A stretch of DNA of 64,000 nt from Rhytidiadelphus loreus (GCA_947034895.1 OX344762.1:76440981-76504980), one strand, 5' to 3'; positions 10,700 to 23,924 are shown, counted from the first letter of the stretch. The notes: generated from the sequence alone by a model not told the origin. Numbers and translations: made by a program.

Positions 10700-11340
10700 C
10701 CAAAATGACTAGAGAGGAAGTGTACCCAAAATTAAGACAACAGAAGAAAGTGTACCCAAAAATTTTCACTTCTAAGGTTGCCACCTCCATAGTATTATTA
10801 ATAGAGCTATACACTACTCAAAATTCACCTTACTTTGGTCCTTGTCCTATACACCATTTTGGGTATCCTCCCTATTCACTTTCCCTTCAAAAATAGTGTT
10901 TGATTTTGAGGAGTGGTCCATTTTAGGTGGAGTTACTCTAATCATACAATGACCCCCAATTTGTAAAAGGGGGGTCAAAGGAAGGTTTAACTAAGAATAG
11001 TCCACAAAAACACAACACCAGACCTTAATTTGGGTGCTTCAAGGAATTTTATCATGTATTTTCTCAAACTCCATCTCATGGTCCCTCGTTACATACAATT
11101 TACAAATAACTCTAATGTTGTCAATGGAATAAATGACCCGGCCCAAACCTACAAGAGTATATAGTAACCCTGGAGGACGGGGCCATGAGCATTGATTTCA
11201 GAAGCCTCACTCCATTAGTTTGTAGTCTTTTTGCATACTCTGTTTGTTTTGTTTTTGCAACTACAGTAGATACGAATGGAAAATCTTCTATATATTTGTT
11301 AGAGATGAAATCATGTGTGTACTATAAGTAAAAAAAAAAT
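10700..11340. other. AT-rich intergenic DNA
   Basis: I see no gene or element boundary. Confidence 0.45.
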
Positions 11341-11760
11341 TCGAATTGTTTGGGAAAATTTTGAAATTACTCTGAATTTTCAAGAAAAAATGAAGAAAAT
11401 TCATATCAAATACAAAATGTGTCTACTAAAAATCTGAAATTTTGACTATAGATGTATGTTATAGTGCATAACATCATAATATAAACCAAAGTTATTGTGT
11501 CACTTGAAAATTAGAAAATCAACGAACCATGGTTGTAGGCCCAAAGTTCATATTGCTATAAAATATTGAGATTTATAAATTTTCCAGAATTTCTAATTGG
11601 AGTAGAAAGTGCACTTGATAAACTTCATTTCATTAGTTCGACTCAAATTCAAAAAACATCATTTTTATGACTAAAATTCAAATCAAGAATAAATAGCAAG
11701 AAATGGCCAAAATACACTATTGACAAGGGTGATTTATGGATTAAACATCTTCTTCTTTAG
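11340..11760 (+). repeat. AT-rich dispersed repeat family A, copy 1
   Basis: Shares an ordered set of words with 11985-12490, 19950-20350 and 59700-60250: GAAGAAAATTCATATCAAAT, ATATAAACCAAA, TTGTAGGCCCA, GAGTAGAAA and GACTAAAATTCA. The four are colinear but diverged. There is no coding potential and no clear termini; its class is unknown. Confidence 0.6.
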
Positions 11761-11984
11761 AAAAGTCAATAATACCATAATGAGGGAATTTGCAATATCG
11801 TTCACTGAAAAATGTACTCAAGTACCTTCTAAATAACATTTGGATGAAAAAAAGTTTTTTTTTCCATCCTATAGTCTTTGGTGAAGTCACCCAAACACAG
11901 ACACTAAAACAAGGAACATTTTCATGTTAACCCTTGTCACAAACTCCCAAGCCTATGACTATGTGGTCAAACTTCAAGATTTTT

Positions 11985-12490
11985 TTTGCATAAATTTGAA
12001 ATTATTATGATTTTTTTAAGAGAAAAGAAGAAAATTCATATCAAATACAAAATAAGCTTAAAAAATATATTAAAATTTCAGCGCAAGTGTATAATATGAT
12101 TGAGAGTATCATGGAGTAAACATATTCTATAATTAGAAATTTAGCACACCCTAATAATAGACCTAAAATTTAAATGAAAATATTATATTATATTTTGGAA
12201 ATTTTCCAAATTTCCAAATTTGAGTAGAAACTAAACTTAATAAGCTTCAATTTCTTAGTTGGGCTCAAATCCAAAAATGATCATTTTCATGACTAAAATT
12301 CACATTAAGAGCAAAGAGGTAGGAAATGTCAAATATACTAGAAAGGCATCTTTTGTCATCTATTGCTTTAGCATCTTTTTTCTTAAGAAAATTTTGCAGT
12401 TACTCATTGAGGGACTTTCCACCTTCAAGTGTTGCTCACTCAAAGAACTCTCCCCCCAAAGGATGAAAATCATTTGTTTTCAATAAGAAC
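11985..12490 (+). repeat. AT-rich dispersed repeat family A, copy 2
   Basis: A second colinear copy beginning about 640 bp after the first. It shares GAAGAAAATTCATATCAAAT, TTAGTTGGGCTCAAATCC and ATGACTAAAATTCA. The spacing suggests a diverged tandem pair. Confidence 0.55.
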
Positions 12491-14700
12491 AAGCTGTATT
12501 TTATTCTTCATTAGTCACTTTGTAGTTGCTTAGACATTCAAGGTTAAGGCACCTTAAAACAAGGAACATTTTCATACCAAGGCACATATTTTTCAAATAA
12601 GCATTATTGTATTATGCACTGCTCCCATTGGTTGCTCTTGAAAATTTGTGGCAATTTTGGATGATTTTAGGCATTTTAGACCTCAAAGTAGATTACAAAG
12701 AACATTCATAAAGAAGTGAATTTGGGTGCAACTATAAAATGACTGTAGGAATCCCTAAGGACTTGAAAATAGTTTGCGGCCATATTATGGTTACATAAAT
12801 ATTTTGGGATTAAAAACACTAAAATAAACTCGTAAACACTCATCCACCTACTTCAAATTAATCCTTAAATGCCTTGATTCTTTTTTGAATTTTTGCACAT
12901 TTTTGCTTATGTTTTTGTACAAAAATATCAAGTTACCGCAATTTCATGAAATTGTCAACATTCAAGTATTACACTGCATGAATGAGAAGTTAGTTGGACT
13001 AAACAATGCCACCAAACCATTTCTTCATCGTCCAAAATATGCAAGTGAAAGCACTTAAGCGTACATGAATCAATGGTACAAATATGTTGGAGTTTCAATT
13101 ATTTGTTATAAAATTTTCAAACACAATTTTAATGTCTTTACGTTGAGTAAGTAGGAGTTAAAATAGAAACTGAACTTTGGAAACTGAAAACTGAAAAGTT
13201 GCCTCCTCCAGAAAAGCGAGGGCCAGTGCATCTTTGCAGTTTGGCGTGGCAGAGTCTCATTTGTCCTAAAATATTATTGCTGCAGATGACATTCTAATTT
13301 ACTAAAGTCACACTATTTTTAATTGGTGCAAGTTGAAATATTACTGTATTAGATTAATTTTGAATAAATATGAATTTTTGTAGGAGAGACTAATTGCACC
13401 CCTTAGGACCTCTTGCCATGTGAGTTGGGCCATCAAAAAAAAAAACTTGAAGACAAGAAGTGAATACCCATTGTCTTATGAGCCTCGGTGAGCAAAAAAG
13501 GAGGATTTCAAGTTTCACCAAAATTAGTGGACAACCCCATTGGTCGAGATTGGACAATTTTGAGGGAATCAATACATGAGGAATTCTTACTTGATCTCTC
13601 CCCCACCCACCATGGCCCAATATCAATACAATTGCAAACTTGGACCTTGTAGCTTCTCTACAAACTTTGCCCACCTAGTTCACATGGTGTGAAGCCCTTA
13701 TTGTATGGACAAAGCAATGTATTATACTAGAACTTGTTGGCACTTCTAGACCAATTTTGAGGTGGATCTACTTAAATTTTTTGGTTGATTCACTATAATT
13801 GCTCCATAAACAATTTACAAGAATTCAAAAAAATTACTCCCTTTGTTTGTCCTAAAATGCATATCTTTTGATTTTCCTTAAGCTTTTTGTCTTAAAATGA
13901 TCTTCTAGTTGTTCACAAATGATCATTTCTGTTCTTGAAGATTCAATGAATGGATAACAACTTCCTTAAAATACTTAGAATAACATTAAAATAACATTAT
14001 TTTCAACCTTAATCTTGAACATTTTGTTCAATTGAAAGATCATTTTGGCAGAGAGGGAGTACAATATTATGCTAGACTATTATGCTAGACTAGACCATGT
14101 AACAAATCTCAATTCTTTGACATCTATAAAAGAAAGTGATAACCACTATAATTTGTCGTTATTGCAGAATCAATCCATTAGATATGTTGCCATGCCAACC
14201 CCCCAAAGAAGAATATTTGTAAGGTTTCTATAATGATGTTAGGAGATAGGAAACGTACAATTTTAGCATGGTTCTCACATCACCCCACTAGCTTAAATGT
14301 TCACCACTTAGACACCAATAAATACCTCAAATAGTTTAGTACAATCCAACCCTAGAGGATCCACTCATGGAAGCATTTACACTTATTTACTTCTGAGTGA
14401 GTACAAACTAAAATTTACTTGATACAACATTTTGGAACTTTACCTTACAAGTAAGAAAGACAATTTTCACAATGAATTTTGAAGGCAAATGACAAGTAAG
14501 GTTATCTCAGTAAGCCAAATAAAGTGTTATTATGTAGGCTTAACAAAAATTAATATCTTTAAAAAAAATATTCTATCGCATGGGAGATTTCCACTGCATG
14601 TCGCCATGTTGCAAGGCAAAATTTTAAATTTTAAAATACTTCTATAGAGCAACTTGACTCATGAATATGTGTAAATAGAGAAAATAGCAAAAACATTTTG
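12490..14700. other. Long AT-rich spacer
   Basis: I see no gene, RNA gene or complete element. Open frames such as the antisense one at 13390-13674 lack recognisable motifs. Confidence 0.5.
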
Positions 14701-15734
14701 TCGGTCAAGTGACTTCCGTACGTGGGAACAAAATATCGGCCGGAGTGAACGATAGCACTCCGTCCGTCACTCCGTCCGTCTCCGACTGCCAGACACCCGA
14801 CCAGCTTCGATCCACGTCAACCCGCCAACTCCGATGTTCACCACGTGGAGGCCAGCAAGAATCTTCGCCGAAGAAGCCGGGTCACGAGATTGCGTGGCGC
14901 GTGACGACGAAAAGTGAACGAGAACCCTCCGTCCGTCCTTCTGTGCGTCGCCGACTCCCTGCTTTCCCCTGCTTTCCCTACTTTCCGTGCTTTCCGTGCT
15001 TTTCCCTGCTTCCCTTTGCATCACTGACTCCTCATGGTTGCTGTTACCGTGTTGCCGCGTTGCGCCTCTTCCATTCTCGCTGCTCCACATCTTTTTTCTT
15101 TGCCTTCTCGTCAGCACCCTCTAAGTTATTTCGCGGCGCTCATCGTCGTCCGCTTTCCTCCCTCCCTTTGTGTTCATGGCTGGCGGCATTTTCAGAATCG
15201 GGAGTTTTTGATGGTGTAACGGTTGTTTTATCGATTGCTGGTGTTGTTGTCTCTTGGAGGAGGATGTTGGCGTGAGGAGGAAGAGCTTTTGCACATCGTG
15301 CGGTTTGGAGTGCAGTTTGTGCGGATTTTGGAGATTTCCGAATTTCCGAATTTTCGAGTTTTTCGGATTTGAGTGTGTCGAGTAGTTGGTTGAAGACATT
15401 TTTAGAAGTGGTGGAGTTTTTCTTGTTGTGAAGCTGCGTTCATCGGTTGACATTTGAAGTACATGTTGTAGCGGAAGTCGGGGTGTCTGTAAGAATTGTC
15501 TCTTGGTTAGGGTTTCGGTTTTTACGGATTTTCGTTTTTTTCGAATTTTTTCGGATTTTCCGGATTTTCCGGATTTGAATGGGATTTAGATGAGTTGGAT
15601 GCGTTGGTTGATTGAAAACTGGAGTGGCGTGTTCTGAAGATTTGTTTGGTCGGTTGGTATTCGAAATATATGTATTGTCGCGAAGGTCTGTGAGAATCGG
15701 CTTTTGGTTAGGGTTTTGTTTCTTGGCTGTGGCG
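14700..15734 (+). promoter_or_regulatory. GC-richer promoter and long 5' leader of the membrane-protein gene
   Basis: Base composition changes sharply from AT-rich spacer to GC-richer DNA near 14700. The stretch has short tandem words: CTCCGTCCGT near 14758, CTGCTTTCC-type repeats at about 14958-15010, and CGGATTTTC-type repeats at about 15520-15575. Telo-box words TTAGGGTTT stand at 15507-15515 and 15708-15716, inside two diverged direct repeats of about 50 bp ending TTGGTTAGGGTTT. An ORF of 188 codons starts at 14709 but is compositionally odd (Ser/Arg/Phe-rich) and more likely leader sequence. The second telo-box lies 18 bp before the ATG at 15735. Confidence 0.45.
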
Positions 15735-18188
15735 ATGGGGAGGCCAGAGATTCGGGAGGTGCATAGCGTGGGAAGCTTGCTGATGCAAGGGGCTCAGTTG
15801 TGGCGTATGTGTTTGGTTCCCATTTGCATTCTTGCCTTAATCTCTGCTATTTACTCGTACACATTGGAGACGTATGCGTTGAGTCCGAGCTTCGCCTTGG
15901 CTCAACTAGATGGCAACTTCAAAGTGAACTCGTCGCTAGATTCTCAGTCTCGTGATCTGAAGACATCGCGAGCGAATTTTGAAGGTGGACTGAAAGAAGG
16001 CACGGACGACAAAGGTTTTGTGGCCAGGTACCTCGCGATGTTTCTTACTTCACTTGATGAGGCTGTGATGGAGAGCTTGGCCGAGTCCAGGGAAAAGATG
16101 TCGGTGTATGATTCTAGGGCTGCAGAATCCAGGACCGCTTCTTGGAAGCGGGATGCTAGTTACTCAACACAAACTTCGGATGTAAGTGTCTTTGGAGGCT
16201 GATTTCACTATATTATCTATAATTTCATTTTGCGTATTTGCGTATTTGAATTGTCATTTCTTGTTGTCCGAGGCAGCAACCGCTAAAAGTCACCCCTATC
16301 TAATCTTGTCTACAACTTAGGTTTTGATTCTGAGGATGTACACCAGGTGAACAGTAGAGCCTAGGGTCGGTATTTGGTACACCTGTAGGGGAGACTTCGA
16401 AAATTCGGAACTTAATTCATGTAGTATCTAATGTATTATAAGCTAAAATGTGTTGGAATGTCTTTAATTTGCTAGCAAGACTATCCACAATTTATGTCGT
16501 AATTATAATAAACACTTCTTCGTTGCTGAAATGGTCGCTTCCATGTATTTTTATTAGTCATCGCTCATCTGAATTGCGCTGCACTAAGCTGTTGTCGAAG
16601 TCAGGTTGTTCTTGACTTCTGCAATTTGTATGGTCTATTACTGAACTTCGCTTCATAAGTTATTAGAGACGGCAGGAGCATCGTGTGGACGTCATTTTTG
16701 CGTACTTTTTATATAAGGTTCAGCTTGTGACTGCTCAGTGACTACTGATTGCACGCTTTTACGGTAGAAGCATGCTTTCGGTGTTTATCAAAGATGCATT
16801 CGATATATGATTTAATGGTCGAATTTCTTACGAAGTTTACGCTGTTTAGTCATAATTAGATGAAGACATTCTCTTGAAACTCAATTGCCATCGTTTTCTC
16901 TTACAGGATGCTAAGACTACAGATGCATCTGGTGGTATGACAACACAAGAATCGTCCAAAGAGGTGACTAGTGATGCGGGTGGCAGTGATTTGGAGCCCC
17001 TGCCCAAGTTTTCCCTCAAATTGAAGGTTCTTGGAAAGAACGAAAGCTCTGAGTTTGAGGATATTTACGAGGAGAGAGTCGGTTTGGGGGCGCCTTCAGC
17101 TCGTTTGATGGGAGGGAGAAATGTGGATCGACCAGTGCCGCCCTTAGGTCTGACCTTGCTGTTTATGATGGGCGTGATAGCAGGTGTCCTTGCGGCCTTC
17201 TGTGCTGTGATCATGCTGCAACATGCAGCTCTCTTGGGTACGGTTGCCTACAGTGTCATCAGTGCGTACACGGGTAAACAAGTTGGAGTGATTTTAGCTC
17301 TGAAGTCTGGTTTCCGGCTAGGTGTGATTCGGCTGATATGGCTTGCTGTTCTCCATGGGGCATTCCGGGACTTCATGTGTTTGTCCGTCATGAAGTTCTT
17401 TGTGGGCAGCGGAGTTCTGGAGCCGGAGAAAGCCGAGCGCCTTGTGCTTCGTCTCTCTTTAATGCCATTCTCGATCTTGGCCCCCTTCAAGGATGTTGAC
17501 GCGACTAGTTTGGCACTGGCTGCACGGATTGGCGGATTTGTGAGTGTTGATTACATTATTGACGCAACTACCTCTTGTATCTACGTTATGGCGTGTTGGG
17601 CGACTATTATGGAAAGGCGTTATTGGGGATTTGCTGCGTTTTCACGAGGATGGAAATTGGTATCCACCATGCAGAACCAGGTATATTTTACTTTAAGAGC
17701 AGACGCGTATGCACAATCTCTTGTTGATTTTTTCATGTCTTCTGGAAAAGTTGCAGTGCTTTGACAGTCATAATTCAACTGAACGCCACGTGTTGATGTT
17801 TGGTGACATTGATTTCCCATGTCCACCGTATTGTAAAAACCCTGATTCTTGAGTTTTGAAAGTAGCTATTATTTCTTTGAAAATTTGAATACGACCAAGC
17901 TCTGTGTCTCGACCTAATATTTGTAGGATTCTAATATGTTGATTCTGTTGGGGGCATGAGCAGGTAATTGCTGTCAAGATCCTGGAGAGTATGTTATGCG
18001 GAAGAAGTGCTCGCTTTATCTTATCGTTATTCATGGGCAATTTTCTGTCGCTGTTGGTTGTCTCGTTTGGGCAACTGTACTTCATCATATGTTGGCTGGT
18101 CCTATATCTGTCAGCACGCTGCAAGCAAGATACCCACCCTCGGTTTAGTCTCAGAAATTTGGAGCGTTTTCTGAACAGGGTCAGATAA
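15735..18188 (+). CDS. Plant multi-pass membrane protein, family not identified (3 exons)
   Basis: Exons 15735-16181, 16907-17680 and 17964-18188 join at phase 0 (GGAT|GTAAGT, TTACAG|GATGC, ACCAG|GTATAT, GCAG|GTAATT) to give 481 residues. Predicted by eye: one membrane segment near residues 23-45; a long acidic, Ser-rich hydrophilic region (about 55-225); a hydrophobic segment 230-254; further hydrophobic stretches about 285-310 and 362-383; and a long C-terminal hydrophobic hairpin (about 425-457) followed by a basic tail. I cannot name the family or a function. I chose ATG 15735 (GCGATGG) over the in-frame ATG at 15612 because the added residues look like translated leader and a telo-box lies between the two. 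Single-copy sequence and clean splice sites make this a solid gene. Confidence 0.7.
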
Positions 18189-19300
18189 ATGGGCGATGAT
18201 CGAGTTGCACGTTGAATGCAAGTTTCAAGTTATCTGTTCATGCTGTCTCCACTCGCCTCAATCTTGGAATTGGAACTGGAACATAACCTGGCCAGCCTCG
18301 CTGATTTTGAATGGCTAGTGATCGTCCATTAGGAGCTTCTGTTTTAATTATAGTAGTTGAGGAACGAAGTCCTTGGTAAAAATTATGGCTCGACGGACCA
18401 ACCACTTGTACATTACCCGGCTGCTACAGTCCATGCTTTTGTGGTGAATCAACCTTTTTGATTCTGATACTGTAGATATCTTTGTTTGAGGCCCTGAGCA
18501 CGAGGGCTTTGTCTTGCTGGAGTCAATGGCTCGAAGATTCGTTTTTCCCAGCATCAGACAATTACTACTCAGACTGTAGTAGGGGTAGGAAGGTTTAGCG
18601 TCTATTTTCAAAGTTGGCGCGCATAGCTGAGATGCTTTTTGAAGACAATAAAGATGCTGCTCTTTGGTGCTTGAGAATACGTTCTTGCTGCTGAGGCGTT
18701 GCCAAAGAATTTTCATCTCAAGGTATGATATGTGAATGAGCTCTTTTAATTTTCTTACGCCAGTTGATGTTTTGAATGTTAAATTGAGACTTTTTCTGCG
18801 AAAGCCCTGCCTTTGACTCTTTGTTTTTTAGGTATATAAGTTGTCTCTCCCAGTGTCAGATAAATTTTGGGGTACCGTCTGTTTATGTATCGATTGTTAC
18901 TCATACCTGTAGTGTGATTCCATCGTTGTTTTGCAGGATCAGGAACTCATGGCATGAGCATCATCTATTCTGCGCATCTCTTGGAACCACTCAACTTACG
19001 ACATTGTAGCACTTCGTGGTTTAGATTGGTCTTTGGTAGTGATTTGGAGTGGTTTCGTAAATGGACTTTTTTTGAAGCGACATATTAAACTTTTACAAGT
19101 TCGAGGTATCTGCCAGTTTGATCGTGGTTCACACTCCTGTTGATTCGACAGCTGCCTGCTGAATTGAAACGCATATCATTGATGAAGCACCGAGGCTTTG
19201 GTGCTGCTAATTATTTTGGCAGACCTTTTTAATGGATTCGCAACATTCTTTTGACATGATTTTCTTGTGAATCGAAAAGTTTTTAGATTGTCTTTGCTTT
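18189..19300 (+). other. Probable spliced 3' UTR and downstream flank
   Basis: No coding frame continues. Splice-like junctions (CTCAAG|GTATGA near 18722, TTTTTTAG|GTATA near 18831, TTTTGCAG|GATC near 18937) and the non-repetitive composition suggest an extended, possibly spliced 3' UTR. No protein-coding exon can be supported. Confidence 0.35.
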
Positions 19301-19548
19301 CAACAGGTATTTGAGTTGGCCTATTTTGCCTGTTTTGCTGGGTTATTGGTGTCTACTGTAATGGAAGTATTGTGTCCATTCTTCTCTGTTCTGTCCTGAA
19401 TATTTACTGGTGATTTTCAATGCTGATGATCCAGATTTCTAGGACATGGTATTGAGCAGATTGTTCGTATCATTAAAATGCCTAATTTTTGGTTAGATCT
19501 TGTTAGAAGTCAAATGGATATTTTGGATTCTCGTTATGCATTTTTTGG

Positions 19549-19685
19549 ATACTATGTGAAGAAATTATGTATTTTCAAAGTGCTGAAAACAGGTGTTTTC
19601 TATAATTGACCCTAGATTGTCATGAACACAAGGAGTAATTTATAGGTAAGAATTTGTAAGGGTTGGTTTTAGAAAGGGGTCATAA
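19549..19685 (+). repeat. Dispersed repeat, partner at 62067-62205
   Basis: Shares TTTCAAAGT, GAAAA(C/T)A(G)GTGT, GACCCTAGA, TCATGAACA and TGTTGGTTTTAG-like words in the same order as 62067-62205. Class unknown. Confidence 0.5.
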
Positions 19686-19949
19686 TTAGGTGTTGTTACA
19701 TTACTTTTTTGTTCAATGATATACAAGGTTATTGTTCACAAACCACCCTATGGTTATTGCTCAAAATCATATTACTACAATAATTATGTTGTATATATCT
19801 AACCCCTAAACAATTCATCCTAAAAATGTGTTCAATTTCAATGTTCTTTACTATTAATGATCAATATTCTTCACTAAATATTAGTGCAAATTTTTTTATT
19901 TTTTTTAAGAGATATAATCACATCTCTTTTGCATATTCCAAATAAATCA

Positions 19950-20350
19950 CTAAAAATTTGTAAATTTGTGAAGAATAATTGAATAAGTAAAAGAAATTCA
20001 CAAATATTGCTTAAAATTTTTGAAAATTACAATAGTTCATTTTGTTACAGTATAAACCAAAATTTTATATCATTCTATGATAAGAAAATCAATAAACCCT
20101 AGTTGTAGGCCCATATGTAATTTTAGGGATTCTACAAATTGAGGTAGAAATTAGAAAAAGTAAAGCTTCACTTTATTAGTTGGGCTCAAATTCTAAAAGA
20201 ATATTTTAATGTCTAAAATTATAATTAAGAGCAATTAGTAGAAGTTGCCAAAATTCATAAATAAGAATCTTCTACAATAGAGAGGTCAATAACACTTCCA
20301 TGAGGGAATTACTACGACCATCTTTTAGTTTCATTCAAAACCAAAAAAAT
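19950..20350 (+). repeat. AT-rich dispersed repeat family A, copy 3
   Basis: Colinear with the copies at 11340 and 11985: AGTATAAACCAAAATTTTAT, GTTGTAGGCCCA, TTAGTTGGGCTCAAATTC. Confidence 0.5.
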
Positions 20351-21830
20351 CATTTTAAATGCTAAAATCAATTTTTTTTTAAGGGAAAAATGCTAAATTA
20401 CAAAAATATTTTGTATTAGTATTTCTTTTTTTTTAATAAACTACTTTGTATAAATATATATTTAAACATATATGACTTGAACTAAACCAATGATGTGGAT
20501 ATAATATTTATAAAGTAGCACACGAAATAATTGATGAAAATCATTTGTTCTTCAATATGAGAAGAGATTGTTTGACTATCTAAGGGTCATTTTTTTCCTA
20601 GTGTCCTTCAAGGCTTGACTAACGCCTATTACTATCTACCACAATTTTTTAAAATTATAAAGTAGGATGATCTAATACAAAGCAAAATTCAATGATATCA
20701 AGGAGGTTTGATTTTTCCATCATATAGGCAAATTGTGACCTAAGAATGGTGTTTGAATATGGTATGTAAAATTTCATTGGTAAATTTGGTAAAAATTTCA
20801 AATTTGTGCACTATTTGATGTCCTAGAGTTAGATGTTTGCAACGAGTATCTATTATTGTCTACAATACATTAATTACAATACACTTTTGGATATAAATGT
20901 TATCCTACATTAATGTCTAAGAGTCCCAACTTCCATTGGGTGGCTTGTGAATGTTTTCAAGGGATTGATCCATGAGCTATATAAAACTACATAATACTAT
21001 ATGTCACAATTAAGTTGTGACCTATTTATACCATTCTTTCTAAAGAACATAAAAACACCTAAAAACAATGCATTTGTTGGTCCCACTATCTCAAAGGTCA
21101 AGTGACCAAATTTTTTTGATGAGGTTATTAGTGAACTCAAGAGGCACGCAATCCAAGTGGTTTCATAATTTTGCATTGTTTACTAGTATTTTTAACAAAT
21201 TTTCAAAGTTGAAAACATAGGGTATCCTATACATAACACCCTGGAAGCAAGAAATGCTTTAACTCTCATTGGTTGCATCTAAAAAGTTGTACCGATTTTG
21301 AGTCAAGAAGTATTCATTTCAATCCATTTTTTAGGTTTTGAGAATAGAAAATAGCACTTGTAAGTATTTCTGGATACATAGTTCAAAATTTAAAGTGTAT
21401 ACTAATAATCTACTTAGTGACACAATCATATTATGGCACATCCACACAAAGGGTGGGCCCCTCTAAATGCATCGATGAACACGAAACTACCATCATTACT
21501 TTGCCAAAATCAATATGTATCTACATGGAAGAAACGGTTATAGAAACTCTACCAAAAACACTTTGAATCAACCCTTTGTAACTTTTGCATACATGATCCA
21601 AATGTTACATTTTTTGGTGTACTTTGAACTGCTCCCTTCAAGTGCCATAAAAAAGATATGAAATTTTGAACAGTCTAATAATAGCAAATAGGCAAAAGAA
21701 GCAAAAAAAGTGGTAGTATTGAAGGTACCTACCTTAGATACACTAGAAGATTCAAATTTCAATTTCCTCTTGCATTGTATGTTGCAAACATTTCTCCATC
21801 AGGTATATATTTCTCCTAGAACATTAGTCG
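20350..21830. other. AT-rich repeat-derived spacer
   Basis: No gene. It contains a reverse copy of the AGGTAG-family core at about 21140-21250. It also holds a reverse copy of the dispersed repeat seen at 1690-1890 (about 21465-21740), recognisable by AAATCAATATG and AACTTTTGCAT. Confidence 0.45.
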
Positions 21831-21834
21831 GGGT

Positions 21835-21860
21835 TTAACCCTTAAAGGACGAACATGTGA
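21835..21860 (+). mobile_element. Left end of a TTAA-flanked piggyBac-type MITE (orphan)
   Basis: TTAA at 21835-21838 is followed by CCCTTAAAGGACGAAC, the same kind of end as the other TTAA elements in this window. The matching right end was not found. Confidence 0.45.
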
Positions 21861-21973
21861 CCTTGGAAATCATCCCTTTCGAAAGAAGTTAATATGGTGT
21901 CCCTTGTTGTCTTGAAAATAATGCATTTCCATTTTGCAGGTTTTGATGATAACTAAATTTATCAAATACAATA

Positions 21974-23283
21974 AAGTAGTATGCTCTAAAAGCGCATCTT
22001 CTTCAAACCACCCCTATTTTAGTTTGAGAATGGAGATGGGGTAATCTAAACCCCTAAAGGACCAAGGCCATTTTCTGCCAAAAAACACTGAAACAACCAC
22101 TTCTATAGCAAAAAGTTTAAAAAGCTGAAAATTGTTTTTTTTCCACATCTAACTATAGGGTCTTACACCTAAATATTATGAAAATGTGTGGAAAAAATTT
22201 CAGAATTTTTGACTGCATAGATTGCAAGATATCTAGGTTTAAAGAGAAAAAAATAAGTTTTTCGGCACATTGCGGGACTAGATTTTTTGACTTTGAACAT
22301 TTTGAACTTAATTTTTTTGTGCTACAGAGTTTTGAGCTTTAAATATTTATAGTGAAGAATTGAGTTGAGAGTTTAGGGGAAAAAAAGAAATCCCAAAAAA
22401 CTTAATTTCATTCCTAAAAATATTGATAAGTAGAAGTAGGTATGAGATAGAAGAAAAATCTAAAATATTAATATCTTTTAGATGGAATCAAATGAAATAA
22501 TCCCAATGCTAAGATTGTTCTAGCAAAAAAACTAAACCATGCGGAATTTAATTTTTTTAAATTGCAAAAAATACATTTAGAAATGAATCCTACAAGTTAT
22601 TTTTTTCAAAAAGATGCTTTGATAGCCCAAAAAACAAATCCAAATGAAATGAATCAAATCTTTCCATGTAGGCAAAAAAACATAATCTATAAGAAAAGAA
22701 ATTCCAAAAAAGAAATTCCAAAATTCCAAAAAAAATTTTGCTACCCCTCGGCCCTTGTTTTGAGCTTATTTGGACATAACTTTTGTTCCCATGCACCAAT
22801 TGAAAAAATATATATATTCCCACAAAGCTTATCAGCTTTTCTATCTTCAAAAAAAGTTTTAAGAAATTAGGGAAAAATTCCAGCCCATAGATACCTGCTC
22901 AAAATCTCATTTGTCCCCCGAAGGGACGATGGTCCTTTAGGGGTTAAATGGACCACTTTAGCAATTGAATGCATCGAGGAAAAATTATTTTTCTATTACA
23001 AGAGCCAATCATTGTCTTTGATTTCTACACATCTCTTTACAAGTTGCAAGTGGACAGATTTTGGGAGACCTATGGATAGTCACAAATAGGTGCCTATGCC
23101 CCCAAATCTTTGAAAATTTATAAGTAATTCAAAAATCCTTAGAAAAATACAAAACCACTTGTGTTAGGTTCCACATCTATTTTTGTTTCTCAGAAAAATG
23201 ATCTAAAAATAATTTTTGTCCACGGAAGCCTATGAAAAAGGCAGACCAGTCCTCAAATGATTGTTTTTAGAGCATACTACCTT
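21974..23283. mobile_element. AGGTAG-family TIR element, split by a nested MITE
   Basis: Inverted ends AAGTAGTATGCTCTAAAA (21974-21991) and TTTTTAGAGCATACTACCTT (23264-23283) match. A TA stands at the left; at the right it reads TG. The family core lies at about 23110-23200 (AAATTTATAAGTAATTC, then ACCACTTGTGTTAGGTTCC). About 413 bp belong to this element; the rest is the TTAA MITE at 22051-22943. Confidence 0.6.
22051..22943. mobile_element. piggyBac-type MITE, 893 bp (nested)
   Basis: The ends are CCCCTAAAGGACCA at the left and TGGTCCTTTAGGGG at the right, perfect 14 bp inverted repeats. TTAA follows at 22944-22947; at the left the site is altered (CTAAA). The two copies at 22051 and 23925 are colinear at both ends (AAGG(C/A)CATTTT at the left, GGGGACAAAT at the right) and in the middle. 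No transposase. Assignment to piggyBac rests on TTAA target sites and CCCT-type ends, known features of that superfamily. Confidence 0.65.
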
Positions 23284-23920
23284 GGCATGATCCCATGTTG
23301 AACGACCCATGATCTTGGACTGTTTGTTCTTTCACTTTTTTTTTTTTAATGGCCACTGTTCCTTTGAAAAATAAAATAAAATAAAATAAATTAGCATGAT
23401 GTGTTTTAGTAGTTTCTGTATCCGTTTTGTGTTGAATGCCCATCCATGTTTTGGCAGTGTGTTATTAATTAAGTGCTGTCGTTTTTTTACATCACCGTGA
23501 TTGCGCCCTCGTAATTCTGCGACAACAAGGATTAATTGTTGGAGCATGTGAGTATTTGGCCAATTGAAGACACCGGCCATGTTTGTTTTTCTGAATGATG
23601 AACCGGAGCCACCCAGCCACGGCTACATTTCGTTGACTCCCTTTGCCATTATTTTTACGTTACCTGCCTGCATGGGGGCAGCAATTGATTGAACTAAATT
23701 TAATATTTTATTTCAGGTCCAATCATGGACACTAAATAGCCCTAAATAATGGCAAAGTGAGTGAGTCATTCAGAATATATTCTCACATTTATTTTATTTA
23801 TCTGTATGGGCAGCAAACAGACTCCCCCATCAAACTATTTCCCCCAAAATCAAGTCGACAAGGTGGTGTCCGTGTCCTGTGTCTCACATACACAAATATA
23901 TGGATATGACATAGACACAT
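23284..23920. other. Spacer between nested elements
   Basis: No gene. It contains a short AAATA microsatellite near 23370. Confidence 0.45.
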
Positions 23921-23924
23921 TTAA

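Noticed and set aside
14709..15275. 188-codon ORF upstream of the membrane-protein gene
   Set aside because: Skewed Ser/Arg/Phe composition from simple repeats such as CCGTCCGTC and CTTTCC; better read as leader DNA.
22562..22870. Overlapping sense and antisense ORFs
   Set aside because: They lie inside a non-coding MITE and are Lys/Phe-rich from A/T tracts.
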